Source: Clarkia xantiana subsp. parviflora
Taxonomy: Eukaryota; Streptophyta; Magnoliopsida; Myrtales; Onagraceae
Direction of reading: 5' to 3'
Assembly (NCBI GenBank): GCA_036873135.1
Contig: JAPTYO010000023.1
Location: 4,289,834-4,353,833, forward strand
Length of the DNA: 64,000 nucleotides
In this document: one piece after another, positions 1-13,679 of the stretch
How positions within the stretch are numbered: position 1 is the stretch's first letter
How the letters are laid out: every line of letters begins with the position of its first letter
Notes under the pieces: generated by a model
What the model was told of the DNA's origin: nothing
The model's database searches: none
What the model saw: the letters and a program-made list of their open reading frames with translations, nothing else
Program-made: the position numbers and the translations under genes

Positions 1-3000
1 GAGGAAAGTGGGAAGCGGATCATGGACGTTGATGGGTTTCAGATGGTTTACGGCAAGAAGAAAAAGAACAACGCTGCCGATGCCGCAGCTAGCAGTGCGG
101 TGAGTAGCGGTGGGGAGCCATCGAGTGTCAAGATTGCGTCTTTAAGGGACAAGAAGGTTACTGGAGCGAAACCAAAAATTCCGTTCCATATACCATCGAT
201 AAGGAGACCGCAAGATGAGCACAATATTTTGGTAAATAATTCAAACCAGCCGTTTCAGCATGTGTGGCTGCAGAAGAGCGAGGATGAGGAGAGGGTTATT
301 CATCCTCTGGTTAGTATTTTCCTCTTCTGCGCTCCTTTCTTGATAACCAATAGTTTAATTGTCTGTTCAAGATTGGGTCTTTGAGCTAACCAAAGTTTAA
401 GTGATTTTTATTTTGCAATTACCTTTCAGTTTCATGATCATGCATGTAAGACTTTAACTCTATGCTTAGATTTTTCCTATTGCCGTCCTGAATATTCAGT
501 AGAGCTATTCAGTTAATCTGACTATCAGATGTTTCAGTAAAATGATTTGAGTTACTTCCAAAGTCACTTGTTTTTTTTTTTTTTTGAATGATGTCTCTTA
601 CAATTGCATATTTCACTATAATGCGTAGTTAGTTTGCCAATAACTCTGATTACACATATCCCTAATCACATATATTGATGTTTCTTCACCATGACAGGGT
701 GCAATTTTAAATGCAGAATGGGTGTAATACTAACGATTATTTGTTTTATACAGGAAAATGTTTCAGTGTTAGACTTTGTTGATAAAAATGTCAGCGACAT
801 AAAGCCTGCAAAGCCACCAGGATTGGAGAGTACACCCTTTAAGTTTGTGACTGAAGTAAAAGATTTGAAAGCAATGGCAGCTAAATTACGTCAAGTTGAT
901 GAATTTGCGGTAAGAATCCACTCACATTGACATTATCTGTTCTCCTTTATGTTTTTGAGAAAAATGACAATGACCATATATATTGATTTGTTGATACTGT
1001 TGCAGTTAGCATTCTTCACCATGTCATCTGTAGTGAGTCGATCAGTAGATTTTGGATGGTAATTAGGTTGTCTCAAATCATAAGTAACTCGATAAGGTCT
1101 AAATCCAGTACTGTTTCCTGACAGATCACTTTTAGGATATATCAATTCCTATTGAGACTTCCATTATTGTAATATCCTGGTCATTTCATAGTTCCAATTC
1201 TTTATAATTTTCTGTTTTAAGATGTCTATCGAAATGTAATTAGAAACCTATCCCAGATTGACATTCCAAACTTTATCCAAAGAAAATTGCTTGGTAGAGA
1301 AATAATGACAACAGTTTCGCATTGTGTCAAACACTCAGGCTTAAGCCTACCTTTATTAGTTTCATGTGGATAGTGGTGTTATCTAATTAGCCAAGGTTTG
1401 CTTGCCTAAGCCGAGTTTCCTCATTAATTATTAAACATAAAACGTTCATATGTATGTATAAGATTGAGGATGCAGTAGGTTAATTTTTTGGCTTCTTATT
1501 ATGAGTGTCATTTGCAGTTTTCTTTTTGCAACTTTACTCACCTTGGTGTGGAACAATCAATTATGAATGTAGGTTGATTTGGAACATAACCAGTATCGAT
1601 CATTTCAAGGACTAACTTGCTTGATACAAATCTCCACAAGAACTGAAGATTTTGTGGTTGATGCATTAAAGCTACGTATTCATATTGGGCCATACCTAAG
1701 GGAGGTTTTCAAGGACCCTTCAAAGAAAAAGGTTGGTGACCCTCACTTGGATGTTGTTTCTCCTAAGCTATTTTAGATATCTGTATATATCAGTATGACA
1801 ATAATTAGTTAATTAGGTCCTGCATGGAGCAGATCGGGATATAATTTGGCTTCAAAGGGATTTTGGCATATATATCTGCAACTTGTTCGACACAGGACAG
1901 GTATTAGTTCCATTGCTTTGACATGCTCCCATCCTTATATCTGGTATATTATATTTTTGGCTGCTCCAATCCTGGTAATGAATAATAATGCATCATCAAC
2001 TAATTATAAAGTTTACTTATTTTGACGTAGATGTGACCTCATTTACATACACATGTAAATTTATGTCTATTAAAAATTGTATAGTGAGTTGATGGAGGTT
2101 TCGGAAATTCACTTGCTCTGTTGTAGAATTTTTTTCGTGTCCCAACTTCTATGTGGTAGTTGTTTGGAACTTTGGAAAATACTCTCTTTCGATCTCTCTG
2201 GATACTGCAACAGCTTCTGTTTTGCATAAGTTGTCTTTGGGATATTTAAATGGTTTTCTTGATTTAGGCATCAAGGGTGTTGAAGTTGGATAGAAATAGC
2301 TTGGAGCATCTTTTGCGTCATTATTGTGGAGTTTCTGCAAACAAAGAGTAGGTCTTCTGAAGCGAACCACTTCCAATCAATCTACTGCCTGTCATGTGCA
2401 AGTTTGAGTTGGACGTAGTAGTAAGAAATTTCTTATTGACCATTTTAATCCGCGCAGATATCAAAATGCCGACTGGAGATTGCGTCCTCTTCCTGAAGAG
2501 ATGCTGAGGTAAGTCTATCAGCGATTTGTGAAGCTAGTCTTTTAGTTATGGAACATCTCGCTTTTTTACTCCTATTCTATTGCTACATCTATACTGCTCA
2601 CAAGATGCATCAATCATTCAAAACATTAATGCTGCAAACTATATTTAGCATAACAGTTTGGTTATTAAGATATTAAAGATTGCAAATCAACTATTGGATT
2701 CATAAGGTGATTGAAACATATCACTTTCATCAAGTCAGCCACATATTACTTAGCAACTGTTTCTTCATACAGGTATGCCAGAGAAGACACACACTACTTG
2801 TTGTACATATATGATTTGATGAGGATCGAGTTGTACTCAATGTCTGGCCAGTCCGATGAAGCTCTGGTTGAGGTACAATATATATTTTCATGAATCTTCT
2901 CAGGTTCATTATTTCCTGTATGGGCAAGTAGTTTCATGTTAAGCATGATATCCATTATCCATCCAGACTAAAAATATTCCCTTAAATTGAAAGCAGCCTC

Positions 3001-5931
3001 ACAAAAAACTTAAAACATTAGTTTTTGCCTATTCATTCTTATCATCATGCTCCGAGTGGCTGACCCCAACTCCTCACCCCAAACCATTAATTTTTTTCCT
3101 GAATGAGGAAAGCTTCTCTCTAGTTTGTAAAGGAATTCAACTAGTTAGAATTGAAGATGGTGAATCGAACTTGGATGTTGATCAGAAGCCCATCCTAACC
3201 TAGAATTTGAGGCATGTCCTTTTGATATGGGAATACAGTCATTTGTGGTCAAATTACATGCTATTGCGTTCTCAACTGGTTTATATGTTTTTACATTTTC
3301 CATCAATATCACATGCTAAACTATGGCTTTTGCACTTGTTAGGTCTACAAGCGCAGCTCTGAAATATGCATGCAGTTGTATCAGAAGGAGGTTTTCACAG
3401 ATAGTTCGTATCTTCATATTTATGGGTTTGTAGTCACTGCCCTGACCTAAGCTACTATCAACTTTCACATGTTTTACGTCAACTATGTTATACTAATTTT
3501 CCTGATTTATTTTGTAAAGTAATTATTCAGCTATTGAGTTCGGCTGTGTCTTCTCTCTTCAGGTTGCAGGATGCGGGTTTCAATGCTCAGCAGCTTGCCA
3601 TTGTTGCAGTATGTAGATCTTCTCTTTATGTTGCCACTCCCCTCCCCCCCTTTTCAGTAACATATTCAATATTTATGTAGGGTCTCTGCGAATGGCGTGA
3701 TACTGTTGCTCGTGCCGAGGATGAAAGTACTGGGTACATCTTGCCTAACAAAACGCTTCTTGAAATTGGTATGCTCTTCCTCTTCTGGTCTCCAAACATT
3801 GCTTTGTGAACCCTATTTAAGCAGATGCTAAAGTCGAAACTCTTCCATTTGTCCTTGCCTGTGTTAATAATAGCCAAACAGATGCCTGTAACTACCAACA
3901 AGTTACAAAGGATAGTGAAGTCAAAGCATGCATTCATCGAGCGATATCTTGGTACTGTTGTCAGCATCATCCGACATGCAATGCAGAATGCCTCTGCATT
4001 TGAAGCGACGGTAGAGCAATTGAAGCAAGCTCGCATAGAAGCTGTAAGTTGTGCATTACAGTTACAATTACAAATTTCAGAATTGACTTGTTAATACCAA
4101 ATGCTTACTGAACTTTGGATGAATTGCAAAAAACAAGCTGAATTTTTTTACAAATTGCATTCTGAACTTAGTCCGATTTTGGCACTCTATCAGTTTTGCA
4201 ACTTTGCCCAACTTTAACTTGTTTGTCAGGAAAAATAGTTTTTTTCTCTATGCAATTTGGTTATTTTCCCTTAATTATTATTACTAATGATTTTGCATAA
4301 ATCAATAAGTTGGCTGATCTTCAGCCTTATCCTTTTGGTCGGTTTCGTGGACTTTTTAGATCCAGGCACCAGAAGAGATTCAATTGGCCATGGAGGGCCC
4401 AGAAGCTACCAACTTAGATGCTTCACCAAAACAAGAAGCAGGAGATGCTTCGCCCCTAAACGCTGATGACGGTGTTGCTTCTCCCTCACTAGTGAAGGAT
4501 GATTCCATGCTAGCTCAAGATGGCGATTCTGTTTCCTTGGGAGTTATAAAAGGAGAGATGAAGAGCGTATTTGATAGAAACATTTCTGTTTCTGTTGATG
4601 AAATCCCATCGGCTGTACAAAGCAGAGAGGCTGATGCTAACGGAAGTACAGAGAGTTCTTCGAATGTGGTAAGCATTTATTTAACTCTATCTGAATAGGG
4701 AAAATTACCTTTCTAATAATACCTCAACTATCGGTCATTGATGTTAGATTTTTCAAGAGGTAAATGTTTAATTTCTGGGATCTCTCTTCCAATTTGCCAA
4801 GCTTAGCAAGCTAGGGAAATGCCATGTCAATAGATAACTCGGCCTAGACCTACTGAAATGATGGGCTTATCCAACCCGCATATTTCAGTCAAATTCAATA
4901 ATCCTGGATTGCGTAATAATTCATCATCCAACGAAGCGTGCACCACAATAGTTTGAAAGCTTGGAAGAGATATCTCAGATCAGTGCCACATTATGTTATT
5001 GTATGTTGCTGATTATTATCCAAACCTATTTTTGTGAAGAATCCATGAACTAACCAACCATTGTCTTTCCTAGAATTCCGGTGCAGCCGTTCAAGTGCTG
5101 AAGAAACCTAGCCGTGGTTTTGGAGCACTCTTTGGCAGCACGGGCCCGAAGAAAAAGATCGAAACCGAGAAGAGGGTTTGCTTTTACATTCTCTCATCCT
5201 TTTCTTCATAAGACCATGTTTGCTGCAATTATTTACCAGATAAGATTGTAAATGATGTTTGGGTTTTGTAGGAGAAGGAAGAGAAGAAGCTGGAGGAGAT
5301 CAGGGCATCTGTAACCCACTACTTCCACAATTTTGCAGGGAAGAATGAAAAGCCGACAGAAGAAAGTGTTCCGGAGAAAAAACCCGACCCACAACCTCAG
5401 GAGGCTGTACCTACTTTACAGTTCAATTCCTCCAATGCTGATGTCATCATCCTCGACGATGATGATTCAGACGGGCTAGATGAAGAAGAGGAAGAGGAGT
5501 TGCCTTCTGCTCCCAAGAACAAATCTACAGAGGAGGAAACAGAGGACAGAATCTCGGTGAGTTCCGGAATGGAGACTGACAATGAGGAAGACAAGCCGAT
5601 GTCTCTGTCAGACCTTTCAACGAGCTTCCAGAAATGCCTAGACTCGGTGGATAAAGATGAGAAAACACCCGATATGAAGCCGTTTGATTACGAAGCGGCG
5701 AGGAAAGATATCAAATTTGGGGAAAGGGAGGGTCGGATGAAGGTGGTTGGGGAAGAAGATGAAGACGATGATGATGATGGGGGTCGGAAAGGGAAGAAGA
5801 AGAAGGGTGGTGGTGGTGGAGGGGGGAAGAAGACGAAGGATGGGTCGTCTGAAGAAGTGTCGGAGTTTGGTCAAGGAAGGAGGCGACAGGCTTTTCCGGT
5901 GACTGGGAATCGGAGTGTGACTTTCCGGTAA
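1..5931 (+). CDS. RRP6L2: RRP6-like exosome 3'-5' exoribonuclease, 5' end outside window
   Basis: Nuclear exosome-associated DEDD-Y exonuclease that trims and degrades RNA 3' ends. Fourteen exons are visible, all frame-consistent with GT-AG introns: 1-309, 754-909, 1573-1731, 1817-1900, 2268-2347, 2458-2508, 2773-2872, 3343-3425, 3563-3608, 3681-3768, 3874-4043, 4360-4668, 5074-5175, 5272-5931 (798 codons plus stop). Catalytic motifs are intact: Exo I D-x-E in [13 protein letters not shown] (exon 3), Exo II NLFDTGQ (exon 4), and Exo [17 protein letters not shown] with Tyr and Asp (exon 7). The HRDC domain follows ([17 protein letters not shown] to [16 protein letters not shown]). The last exon is acidic and then Lys/Gly-rich, a likely nuclear targeting tail. 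The reading frame is open from base 1, so the N-terminal PMC2NT region lies upstream. The stop codon overlaps a donor-like CGGTAAG. RRP6L1 rather than RRP6L2 is possible. Confidence 0.93.
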
Positions 5932-6469
5932 GTTTTTAAGGATTATTCTTTGGTGTGTACCAGTGGGCAATAAATTTGGTTGCAGCAACTGGGTGGGGGG
6001 ATAGTTTGTAATGTACTTTTTACTGGTTTTGTGGAGTATAAATAAGCAAGCTGTTGTTGAACACCTTAGATAGAAACACCAAGCTGGAGGAGGTACTTCA
6101 TTTCATCCTCTTATTCAATAGATTTCAAGTATCAATCACAATCTGTTGATTTGAATGCCAACCAAGCAAACACTAAGCTCAAGCGATGCAGCAGTGAATG
6201 CTTGTTGAATCTTTATATGCAGGCAGGCATTCATGATTGTTACAGTAGTTGTGGTGCGTACACTCTGCTAAGATTGAGAATAACTAAAACGAACTATAAA
6301 CGGGTAAATGTAAGATTTTATACATTTGACAAAAAGACTAAACGGTTTCATATAGACAGACATGTTGCTAATAGTTGTCTCAGACTTTAAAATTGTTGAT
6401 ATGCAGTGTCCCAACTATCAGATTGGGTAATTTTAACTTTTTTCATAAGATTGACCGAATAAAAACATA
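5932..6469. other. 3' UTR of RRP6L2 and start of convergent intergenic gap
   Basis: The first about 200 bases after the stop are probably 3' UTR of the exonuclease gene. The open frame at 6151-6390 has no family resemblance and no coding features, and I do not regard it as a gene. The neighbouring RFC3 gene runs towards this gap from the other side. Confidence 0.5.
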
Positions 6470-6957
6470 TGTTTTAAAACATGCAACATGTTTGGTTTTA
6501 TGGACCAATATGTTTTAAAACGTACAACATGTTTGAAAAAGATGGTTTTATGGACCAAAATATTTTAAAATGTACAGCAAGTTTACAAAACATGGTAAAA
6601 TGACGTATCGTCAACTTGTTGTCACTAATCTCATTAAGTGGACACGTGCGGATCACGTTTTTAAGAAATTATTATTATTATTATTATTATCTACATCCAC
6701 CTATTAATAATCATTGGTTTATATACATTAATTTCTTGTTTTAATTATTTTTTTTTTCTAAAAATGTGTTCCGCACGTGTCCACTTAATGAGACTATTGA
6801 TAACAAGTGTATGGTATGTCATTTTAACATCTTTTGTAAGTTTGTTGTACGTTTTAATACATATTGGTCCATAAAACCACCTTTTTTTCAAACATGTTGA
6901 ACATTTTAAAACATATTGGTCCATAAAACCAATTTTTTCAAACATGTTGCATGTTTT
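6470..6957. mobile_element. Foldback (MITE-like) element between convergent genes
   Basis: Two arms of about 180 bp are inverted copies of each other. The left arm (about 6475-6660) has GTTTTATGGACCAATATG and AAGTGGACACGTGCGG. The right arm (about 6770-6955) has CATATTGGTCCATAAAAC twice and CCGCACGTGTCCACTT. The arms meet at an ATT-microsatellite/AT-rich loop at 6665-6750. No coding capacity is seen, so this is a non-autonomous hairpin element. I could not define a clean target-site duplication, so the ends are approximate. The remaining 6958-7306 shows no gene apart from the likely 3' UTR of RFC3. Confidence 0.7.
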
Positions 6958-7306
6958 ACATACTTTTCCCTTTAGACATCAAATAAGCTTAAATTATGAG
7001 TAACATATCTAATACTTAAAAAAAGTGAAAAATTGAGAGATGAAAATCAACAAATATTGAGAGATGAACATCAACATTGATTGCAACATAACTTATAGTT
7101 TGAGACTGTTTATATGTTTTTAACCCAAAATATGATTTCAACCATCTATCTTATTATCTTATGAGAATCACGAGGGAAAGAGAAAATTACAGCTACCATG
7201 TTCACAGATTCACAAAAGAGAAGCAAAGTTTCCTTAAGTCAGCAATGACAGGGACTCACAACACATACTCAACAAATATCAGCAACCTCCTTTCTGCTTT
7301 CCATTG

Positions 7307-9913
7307 TTAGCCAAATGTTGCAATGAGGAAAGACTTGTAGATGCTCATGAACTTAGCCACAAATGCTGCAGTCAATCACATCCAATGTAAAAAAATCAAA
7401 TACACATCGGCTGCCACGGGTAAAAACAAATATTTGCATTTAAACAGAGCATAATTAAAGAATACCTTCGAGGTGGAATATCGCTTTCTGCCCTTGATGC
7501 ATCCTATGTTCCTGTGGTAAATGAGTGGAGGGGTTACTATGAAACAAAACATAGGAGATAATAACACTCAAATAATATGTATGGAAATGCTTACATAGTA
7601 TGCAGCCCAGTGGCAGACCTCGTGCTTAAGTTCGGCATCTAGTTTCCTCAACAGTTCATACAGCAGCCTCTGCAATCAGAGGTAAGATACAGATCAGTAA
7701 AGGAAACCAATCTTCAGCTCTTCACAAAAGGAGATGGCATTACCTTCAAAACAATTTCTGGAGGGATGCAATTCGTGAGAAGCTCGTACAGTTTCCCTCT
7801 TACTTGGAATAACCTAAACCACAAAATTTAAGAATAGTTATTGTATGAATAAAGTGCAGCAAAATCAACCTGTGATATTATTAGTACTCTTAAGAGAAAA
7901 TTGGGGCAATAAGTGGGGAAAAAGAAGTAAGTGCAAAACTGAACCTTTTAGGGCTCTGTTCCTTCATTATGTCTGACACAATCTCAAAAACATACTCCTC
8001 CCAGTCCATAGGAGGGATTGCCTGATTTGGTGCGAAAGGATACCTAAATCAATTAAGAAAAAAGATGATTTTTTTTTTAAATAAGTATCATGTAATAGTT
8101 GAATATAAGTGAACACTGAATAGGATAGGAGTATGGTTATATCAACTGCAAAAAACAGTGAAGAGCTTACTGCTGCACACGGCAAGTCTCAAAGGATAGA
8201 ATCGCTCTCCTCAAACTACGATTCGACTTTTCTGCAATACGAGCAGCAAATCCAGCTGGAACTTGCAGCCCTTCTTTCTTTGCGATGAACTCTAGTACCT
8301 TCACAATCTGCCACGTTTGTGGTATTAAATTACATAATCTTTGAAACAGGAAAGTGATCAACACAAAATTCATAGCGACGTGAGATTATAGAGACACTAA
8401 AGGTAAGTTCACTTTTATGAAAAATAGCCAAATCGTCAGGCAACCTGAAAGTACTAACCTGATCTTCTGCTGGTGCATTTACCCGTATGTTGAGGCAACG
8501 TGATCGGATGGCTTCAGTTACCTTTGAGGAACTATTGCAGCAAAGGATTAAACGGCATGAAGAACTATACTTCTCCATTGTTCTACGGAGAGAGTGTTGA
8601 GCTTCTCTTGAAAGTTTGTCAACCTCATTAAGCACTAATACTGCAGGACATGTGATTAAAAGGTAAAACACAAGGTTCAAGCACAGCTTCGCTGACTAAA
8701 ATAGAAGTCAGTTCTTAAAATTGAAGAGAATGAGTATGCATATTTGTATTTAACCGTCCCTAGAGTTTCTTGAAATTATCGTTATCGATTATATAAAAGT
8801 TTCTACATTTTGTAGGATACTAGTTTTAAAAATGTCCCTGGGTTATCATAACTGAACTATACATATCTAACTAGAAAGTGAAGTTCAGAGTTTCAAGTTA
8901 ATATGCTCATCATGTAGTGTATCTTATTGGAGGAACTTGTTGTAGATAAAATCTATCTCATCGTGAGAAAGGGAACATGGTTCCTGATTGCCTACCTTTG
9001 AAGCCTTTCTTTCCTTTCGTATCGATCGGTCTGTTCTTGGCCATTTCTTTAATTATCTCTTGTACGACATATCTGTCCTGAAACCCTGCATCACTTGGAT
9101 TCATCTCTACATGGTTGGTACTAGACAATGTGGTGAACTCGATATCAAGTGTTCTAGTTCCAGCCTGTCCCAATACAAAAGAAAATAATTAAAAGATAAA
9201 CCAAGGGAAGTACCAGTCCTATGCCACTTAAATAATGAAATAATTGTAATTTAGAACACTTAAGTATTATCGAATCAGGAAAAAAACTCAAAGATCAGCA
9301 GAATGGTAACTAAACAGACACTCAAAAATGCGATTATTTAACCAAATGCCCTGATCTGAGGCAGCTTATCTAATCAGCCAATTTTGTTCAAAGGTGAAAT
9401 CTAAGCTTTCTTCCAAACTATATTAGATAATCATCGATACTACCTAAGGATAAATAGAAACATAATCAGGTCAAACGTGACACTTACATCAATTTTCCAG
9501 GTCTTATTTTCTACCTTCACCTGCAGAAAAAGAACATATCAACATCAAGTAACTAAATTGATGAATGTAAGCAGATTGGAATAGAAATGGAGAGAAAACT
9601 GAACCTTTTCGGCGCTGGCCCCAAAAATCTCCCTCAGAAGGGCCATGATTAGGGTTTTCTTGCCAGAACCAGAGGGGCCATAGAAGAGTAAATGGGGGCA
9701 GTCCTGCTCTGAAACCTAACAAAATTGAAGAGATAGAGATCGAGATTACCGATTGAAACAGATGAGACTCGGATTCAGCCCGAAAATACAGTGAGATGGT
9801 TGAAAGAGAGGAAGAAGATCGAAAGGTACCAATTTTTTGAGGTTCTGAGCTACATCTTCATGGACGATGATCTTGTCAAGGGATTTGGGACGGTACTTAT
9901 CCACCCAGAGCAT
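7307..9913 (-). CDS. RFC3: Replication factor C subunit 3 (clamp loader small subunit)
   Basis: AAA+ subunit of the pentameric RFC that loads PCNA at primer-template junctions in the nucleus. Eleven exons, all in phase: 9830-9913, 9605-9715, 9488-9520, 8996-9164, 8459-8640, 8171-8307, 7945-8043, 7744-7813, 7595-7669, 7466-7511, 7307-7365; 354 codons, the usual plant length. The P-loop GPSGSGKKT is at residues 41-49. The Walker B position reads LNEVD (136-140), the non-canonical form usual in this subunit. The SRC clamp-loader signature is at 179-181. The C-terminal collar helices end in FLIATFG. The frame extends five codons upstream of MLWVDKYRPKSL, but the codon at 9926-9928 is TTG, so the ATG at 9911-9913 is the start. 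All introns are short. It converges with RRP6L2. Confidence 0.96.
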
Positions 9914-11417
9914 CTTCTCAGCTCTCAATTCAGTCGCGCGAAGCTTAACGGAGAGACAAAGTGAAGAACTGGAAGAGAGTGACAGTCCAGAAGTGGCGGG
10001 AAAGAGTGAATATAGTGTCGAGAAACGCGGGTGCAGAGGGTTTATTATATATAGGAAAATGATTTAACCTAAGAAATTTTCAGTGAAATTTATACCGAAA
10101 GTCATTTATACTGGGTAATTAAAATTATCAGTTTTCCGTTTTTACTTTATTTAAATTTTCTATGTTGCTTTCCTATTCTACCCTCATTAATTGAACTAAA
10201 CTGCAAACTGTAACAGAGTTTTTTGCTTAACTTGATAAGTCACCGTCCCACTACAAGCCAACAACAACAAGAGTAATCTTCTTCCATCAGGCCAAGAAAA
10301 TAACAACTTGAGCCAATTTTTTTGTGATTAATAATTTAATTTTTTTGGCCAATGATTAATAATATTATTCACTGTAGCTTTATAATCTTTTCTTTTATAT
10401 ATATTGTATATTTCAAATAATTTCTTAATTAATAAAAAAAATAATAATCTTCGGTCCGTTTTATTTTAAATTTATCATGTATAAATTTTTATTTACTTCG
10501 AGGAATAGATTCAATTTTAGTTTATTTTACAAACTCTATTTTTCCTCTTAATCGTGTTATGCGCATAACTTTATTAAGATAAATGTTTGTAAAATAGTAA
10601 TGAATTGCGCTTTCCACATAAATTTATTTTTAGATTAATTATTATATTAAAAAAATATCTGCATTTTATATTAATAATTAATTTATTGAAGTAGTAGTAT
10701 ATGTGAGTTAGAAATATAATATACTATTATATTATATTAAAAAATTCTTAAAATCAGAGTGGCGTATACAAATTTATAACTCTTTGATTATGATATTAGA
10801 AACTAAAATAATAAATTAAATGAAACAAATATATGTATATAATTTAAAATTATATAATACTATAGTTGTGAAGCTCTCTCCCTTTTTTTGGATAATGAAT
10901 ATTGATAGATGTTTTGGTTTTTAGACTAATTTAGTTTATATGATGTTATGGTTGTTAAAAAATATGTTTATTAACTATTATATTTTTCTTATAATAATAA
11001 AATATTTTACTAATATAGATGATTTTTTTTTTGTATATAATAAAAATAAACGAGATATTTTCTATTTTATGGTTGATAATAATACTAGTTAGATCATAGA
11101 ATTTATAAATGTAACTTTTTTTTTTGTATTCGAAAAATTATTTAATAGAGTGAGTAGTTATTTTATCTTATTATAACTAATATATACAAAATATAATATA
11201 ATAGACGGAGTGAAACCTAAATAAATGGTTTACCAAAAAAAACTTAAATAAATGTTTTGGAAAGTAAAATGTAAAATGTATATATGAGTGGCAGTTTTGG
11301 AAAGTAAAATGTAAGAATATATAAATATAAGTTATTGATTGAATAGTGGAGCCCACACCACTTTCGCTTGAAAATTCACGGCATTTTTCGTAGGCTTTAT
11401 CACTACTCTTATATATA
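9914..11417. other. RFC3 upstream region and AT-rich intergenic DNA
   Basis: The first about 150 bases should contain the RFC3 5' UTR and promoter. From about 10070 the sequence is strongly AT-rich with short homopolymer and AT runs. I see no coding exon, tRNA or obvious element end until the Helitron terminus at 11418. Confidence 0.5.
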
Positions 11418-12959
11418 CTAGGGTGCTGACCCCGCGCGGCGCGCGGGGTGAGTTCCATCACTGAAACTGAAAAAGTACATATTTGATAATTCAATTCGAG
11501 TTGAGCAACGGCCTTTTAAGATGATAAATAAGGTTATGTAAAAAATAAAGTATATTTTCAAGACATACAAAAAAATATAAGAATCAACAATTGTGTTTAA
11601 CCATGTAACAATAGTGTGGTGGTTTAGTGCCTCATCTTTTAACCGCATGCTATACGGGTGCTACGTGTTTCTAACAAAATCATTATCCCTTAATCACAAC
11701 CATTTAAAACGTTTTTGCTCGAGACATTCTTTATGGACTTACAACCCTCACCTGCAAATCAAAACGCATGAATCTGATTACCAACTCAATTCGTGCAAAG
11801 ACCTTTTGAGAAACTAATCTTATTTGTTAAATTAATACTCATGATATCATATTTACTGCTATTGTTCCCTGAACTTGTTTAGGTTGGTCTTAAAAAATAT
11901 ATTAGTCTAATAAATGACGAATCTACAACTTAATTAGAAAGTTAAACTATCTTAACAAAAATCATTAACACTTCTTCCTAAATTCTTAATACATAATCTA
12001 ATCTAAATTTTATTGAGATCACCTTGTAGATTCCCACAATTTACAACCTGACATATTGAACATATCATCTCAAACAAAAACACTTGTAAATAATTTTTTG
12101 AAAATATTTGTCAACGCTTATCCAAATAATACAAATAAGTGAGTCGACTGGCGACAGTTTCCTCCCCAACTGCGAATAACATAGATGCTTGTGGTTGGTA
12201 GTTGGTGTTTTTTCATGAGCACGGTGGCTAGTATTATCTTACAGCATCAACACTCATGATGTCATTTTATTTCATCACAACCAACTACTTTTCTAGCATC
12301 TTTCCTTGCTCGACAACATATAGCAAATTTGTCATCAACTAATATACAAAGAATAACAACTAAAACTAACCTACTCTAATTCTACAACCAGTATTATCAG
12401 AAATAAGAAACGATGGAGGCTCAGCTCCTAAAGCTCTAAATCTTAAAAAACATATACTACATGTTCTTTTAATTTGAGGTGGAGCAGAAATTACCTTAAA
12501 TTTATTTTAATTCTGCAGATTTGGGGCCTTCGTAACAGTCATATATCCATCATTGTTGATTTCAGTTGGATTAGAATCTGCATTTCTCGAATCAGTATTT
12601 GCAGAAATATTGAAAGAATGAATGAAAGTAGATAATACTTGCATACCATTGAATCCAACATCAAGAATCAGCCTCATCAAATCCACTTGATCTATCTAAA
12701 CTCATTTTCAAATCAATCATACTATCATAACTAAACGTGAAGGAATTTTCCGATTGCTAATGTTCATTATATCAAATTCCAATTTAGAGTTTAGGAGCAG
12801 AATGTGTTATCGATACCTTTATCTCACTTGCTTATTCAAGCTCTTCACAATCCTAATTGTAAATTTGGAGTCGAATTTTGACACCAACAATCTCTAAAAT
12901 TAGTAAAACATCTGAAATTTGACCCCTGCTGAAGTCTGATGTCAAAGTTATTTTGGAAC

Positions 12960-13062
12960 TGTAGGAAATACCTATTCATCTAATAGTAACATATCCTTGG
13001 ATAAAATAGCCCCATATTTCATATTGATAGCATTCCAAGTTCTAATAACTCAAGCACGGATG
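12960..13062 (-). pseudogene. Decayed RPA70-like (Helitron-type OB-fold) fragment
   Basis: A short minus-strand stretch translates as RVIRTWNAINMKYGAILSK followed by DMLLLDE. This matches the first OB-fold pattern of the RPA1-like proteins often carried by plant Helitrons (arginine, W-x-A-x-N, then S-x-D-M/L-L-L-x-D-E). Downstream the frame breaks with stops, and a further SRGQIS piece may be the next conserved strand. It is too short to be functional. Identification is from motif memory only. Confidence 0.55.
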
Positions 13063-13679
13063 ATGCTTTTGTTGAAACTATCCTTGAGCTCGCCCAAATA
13101 AGTAAATAATGTTGTCATGATTGAATATGAAACACCTGCTTCATCAAACAGGATAATGATAAAGATATAAACTAAACATAATTAAGAAAACTGAACATAG
13201 TTATATTAAGATAAAATGACCACAAACAATTAATTAATATATGCAAGGAAGGAAGGAAAAGAGCTGCTTGCCTTCATAGCTAATAACTTCACAACAAATT
13301 TAAAAAAAATAAATAAATAAGAGATGGGTAAATACTACATAAAGTAAAGATTTTAAATAATTTGGTTAACGAAGTTGAGAGTTATAGAAATTAAGATTGG
13401 CTGATTGTTTTTATAATTTCGATTATTATTTCTATAGGTAGCTTCCTGAAAGCTTAAGCTATGTTTTCTCTAAAATTTAGGTCTGCATTCAGCAAACCAC
13501 CAAACCAACACGATTTGGCAGCAATAAACATATGCAAGATTTGCAATCCTACTGCTAGATAAGTTGATTCCAATAGGATAAAAGACAAAAAAAAAACATA
13601 AAACATTGAGTCACAACTTCTAAAACCTCAAGGATATATTAGATGCATACCAGTTATAACTTATAATTCTCCTCGGAGA

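Noticed and set aside
5397..5988. Minus-strand Ser-rich and Pro/Leu-rich frames opposite the last RRP6L2 exon
   Set aside because: They are complements of the acidic/Lys-rich coding tail and have no independent support.
6151..6390. 79-codon plus frame after RRP6L2
   Set aside because: Starts without ATG in an AT-rich 3' region, with no recognisable domain.
9914..9928. Five-residue N-terminal extension of RFC3 (MRAEK)
   Set aside because: The first codon is TTG on the minus strand, not ATG; the ATG at 9913 gives the usual plant length of 354 residues.
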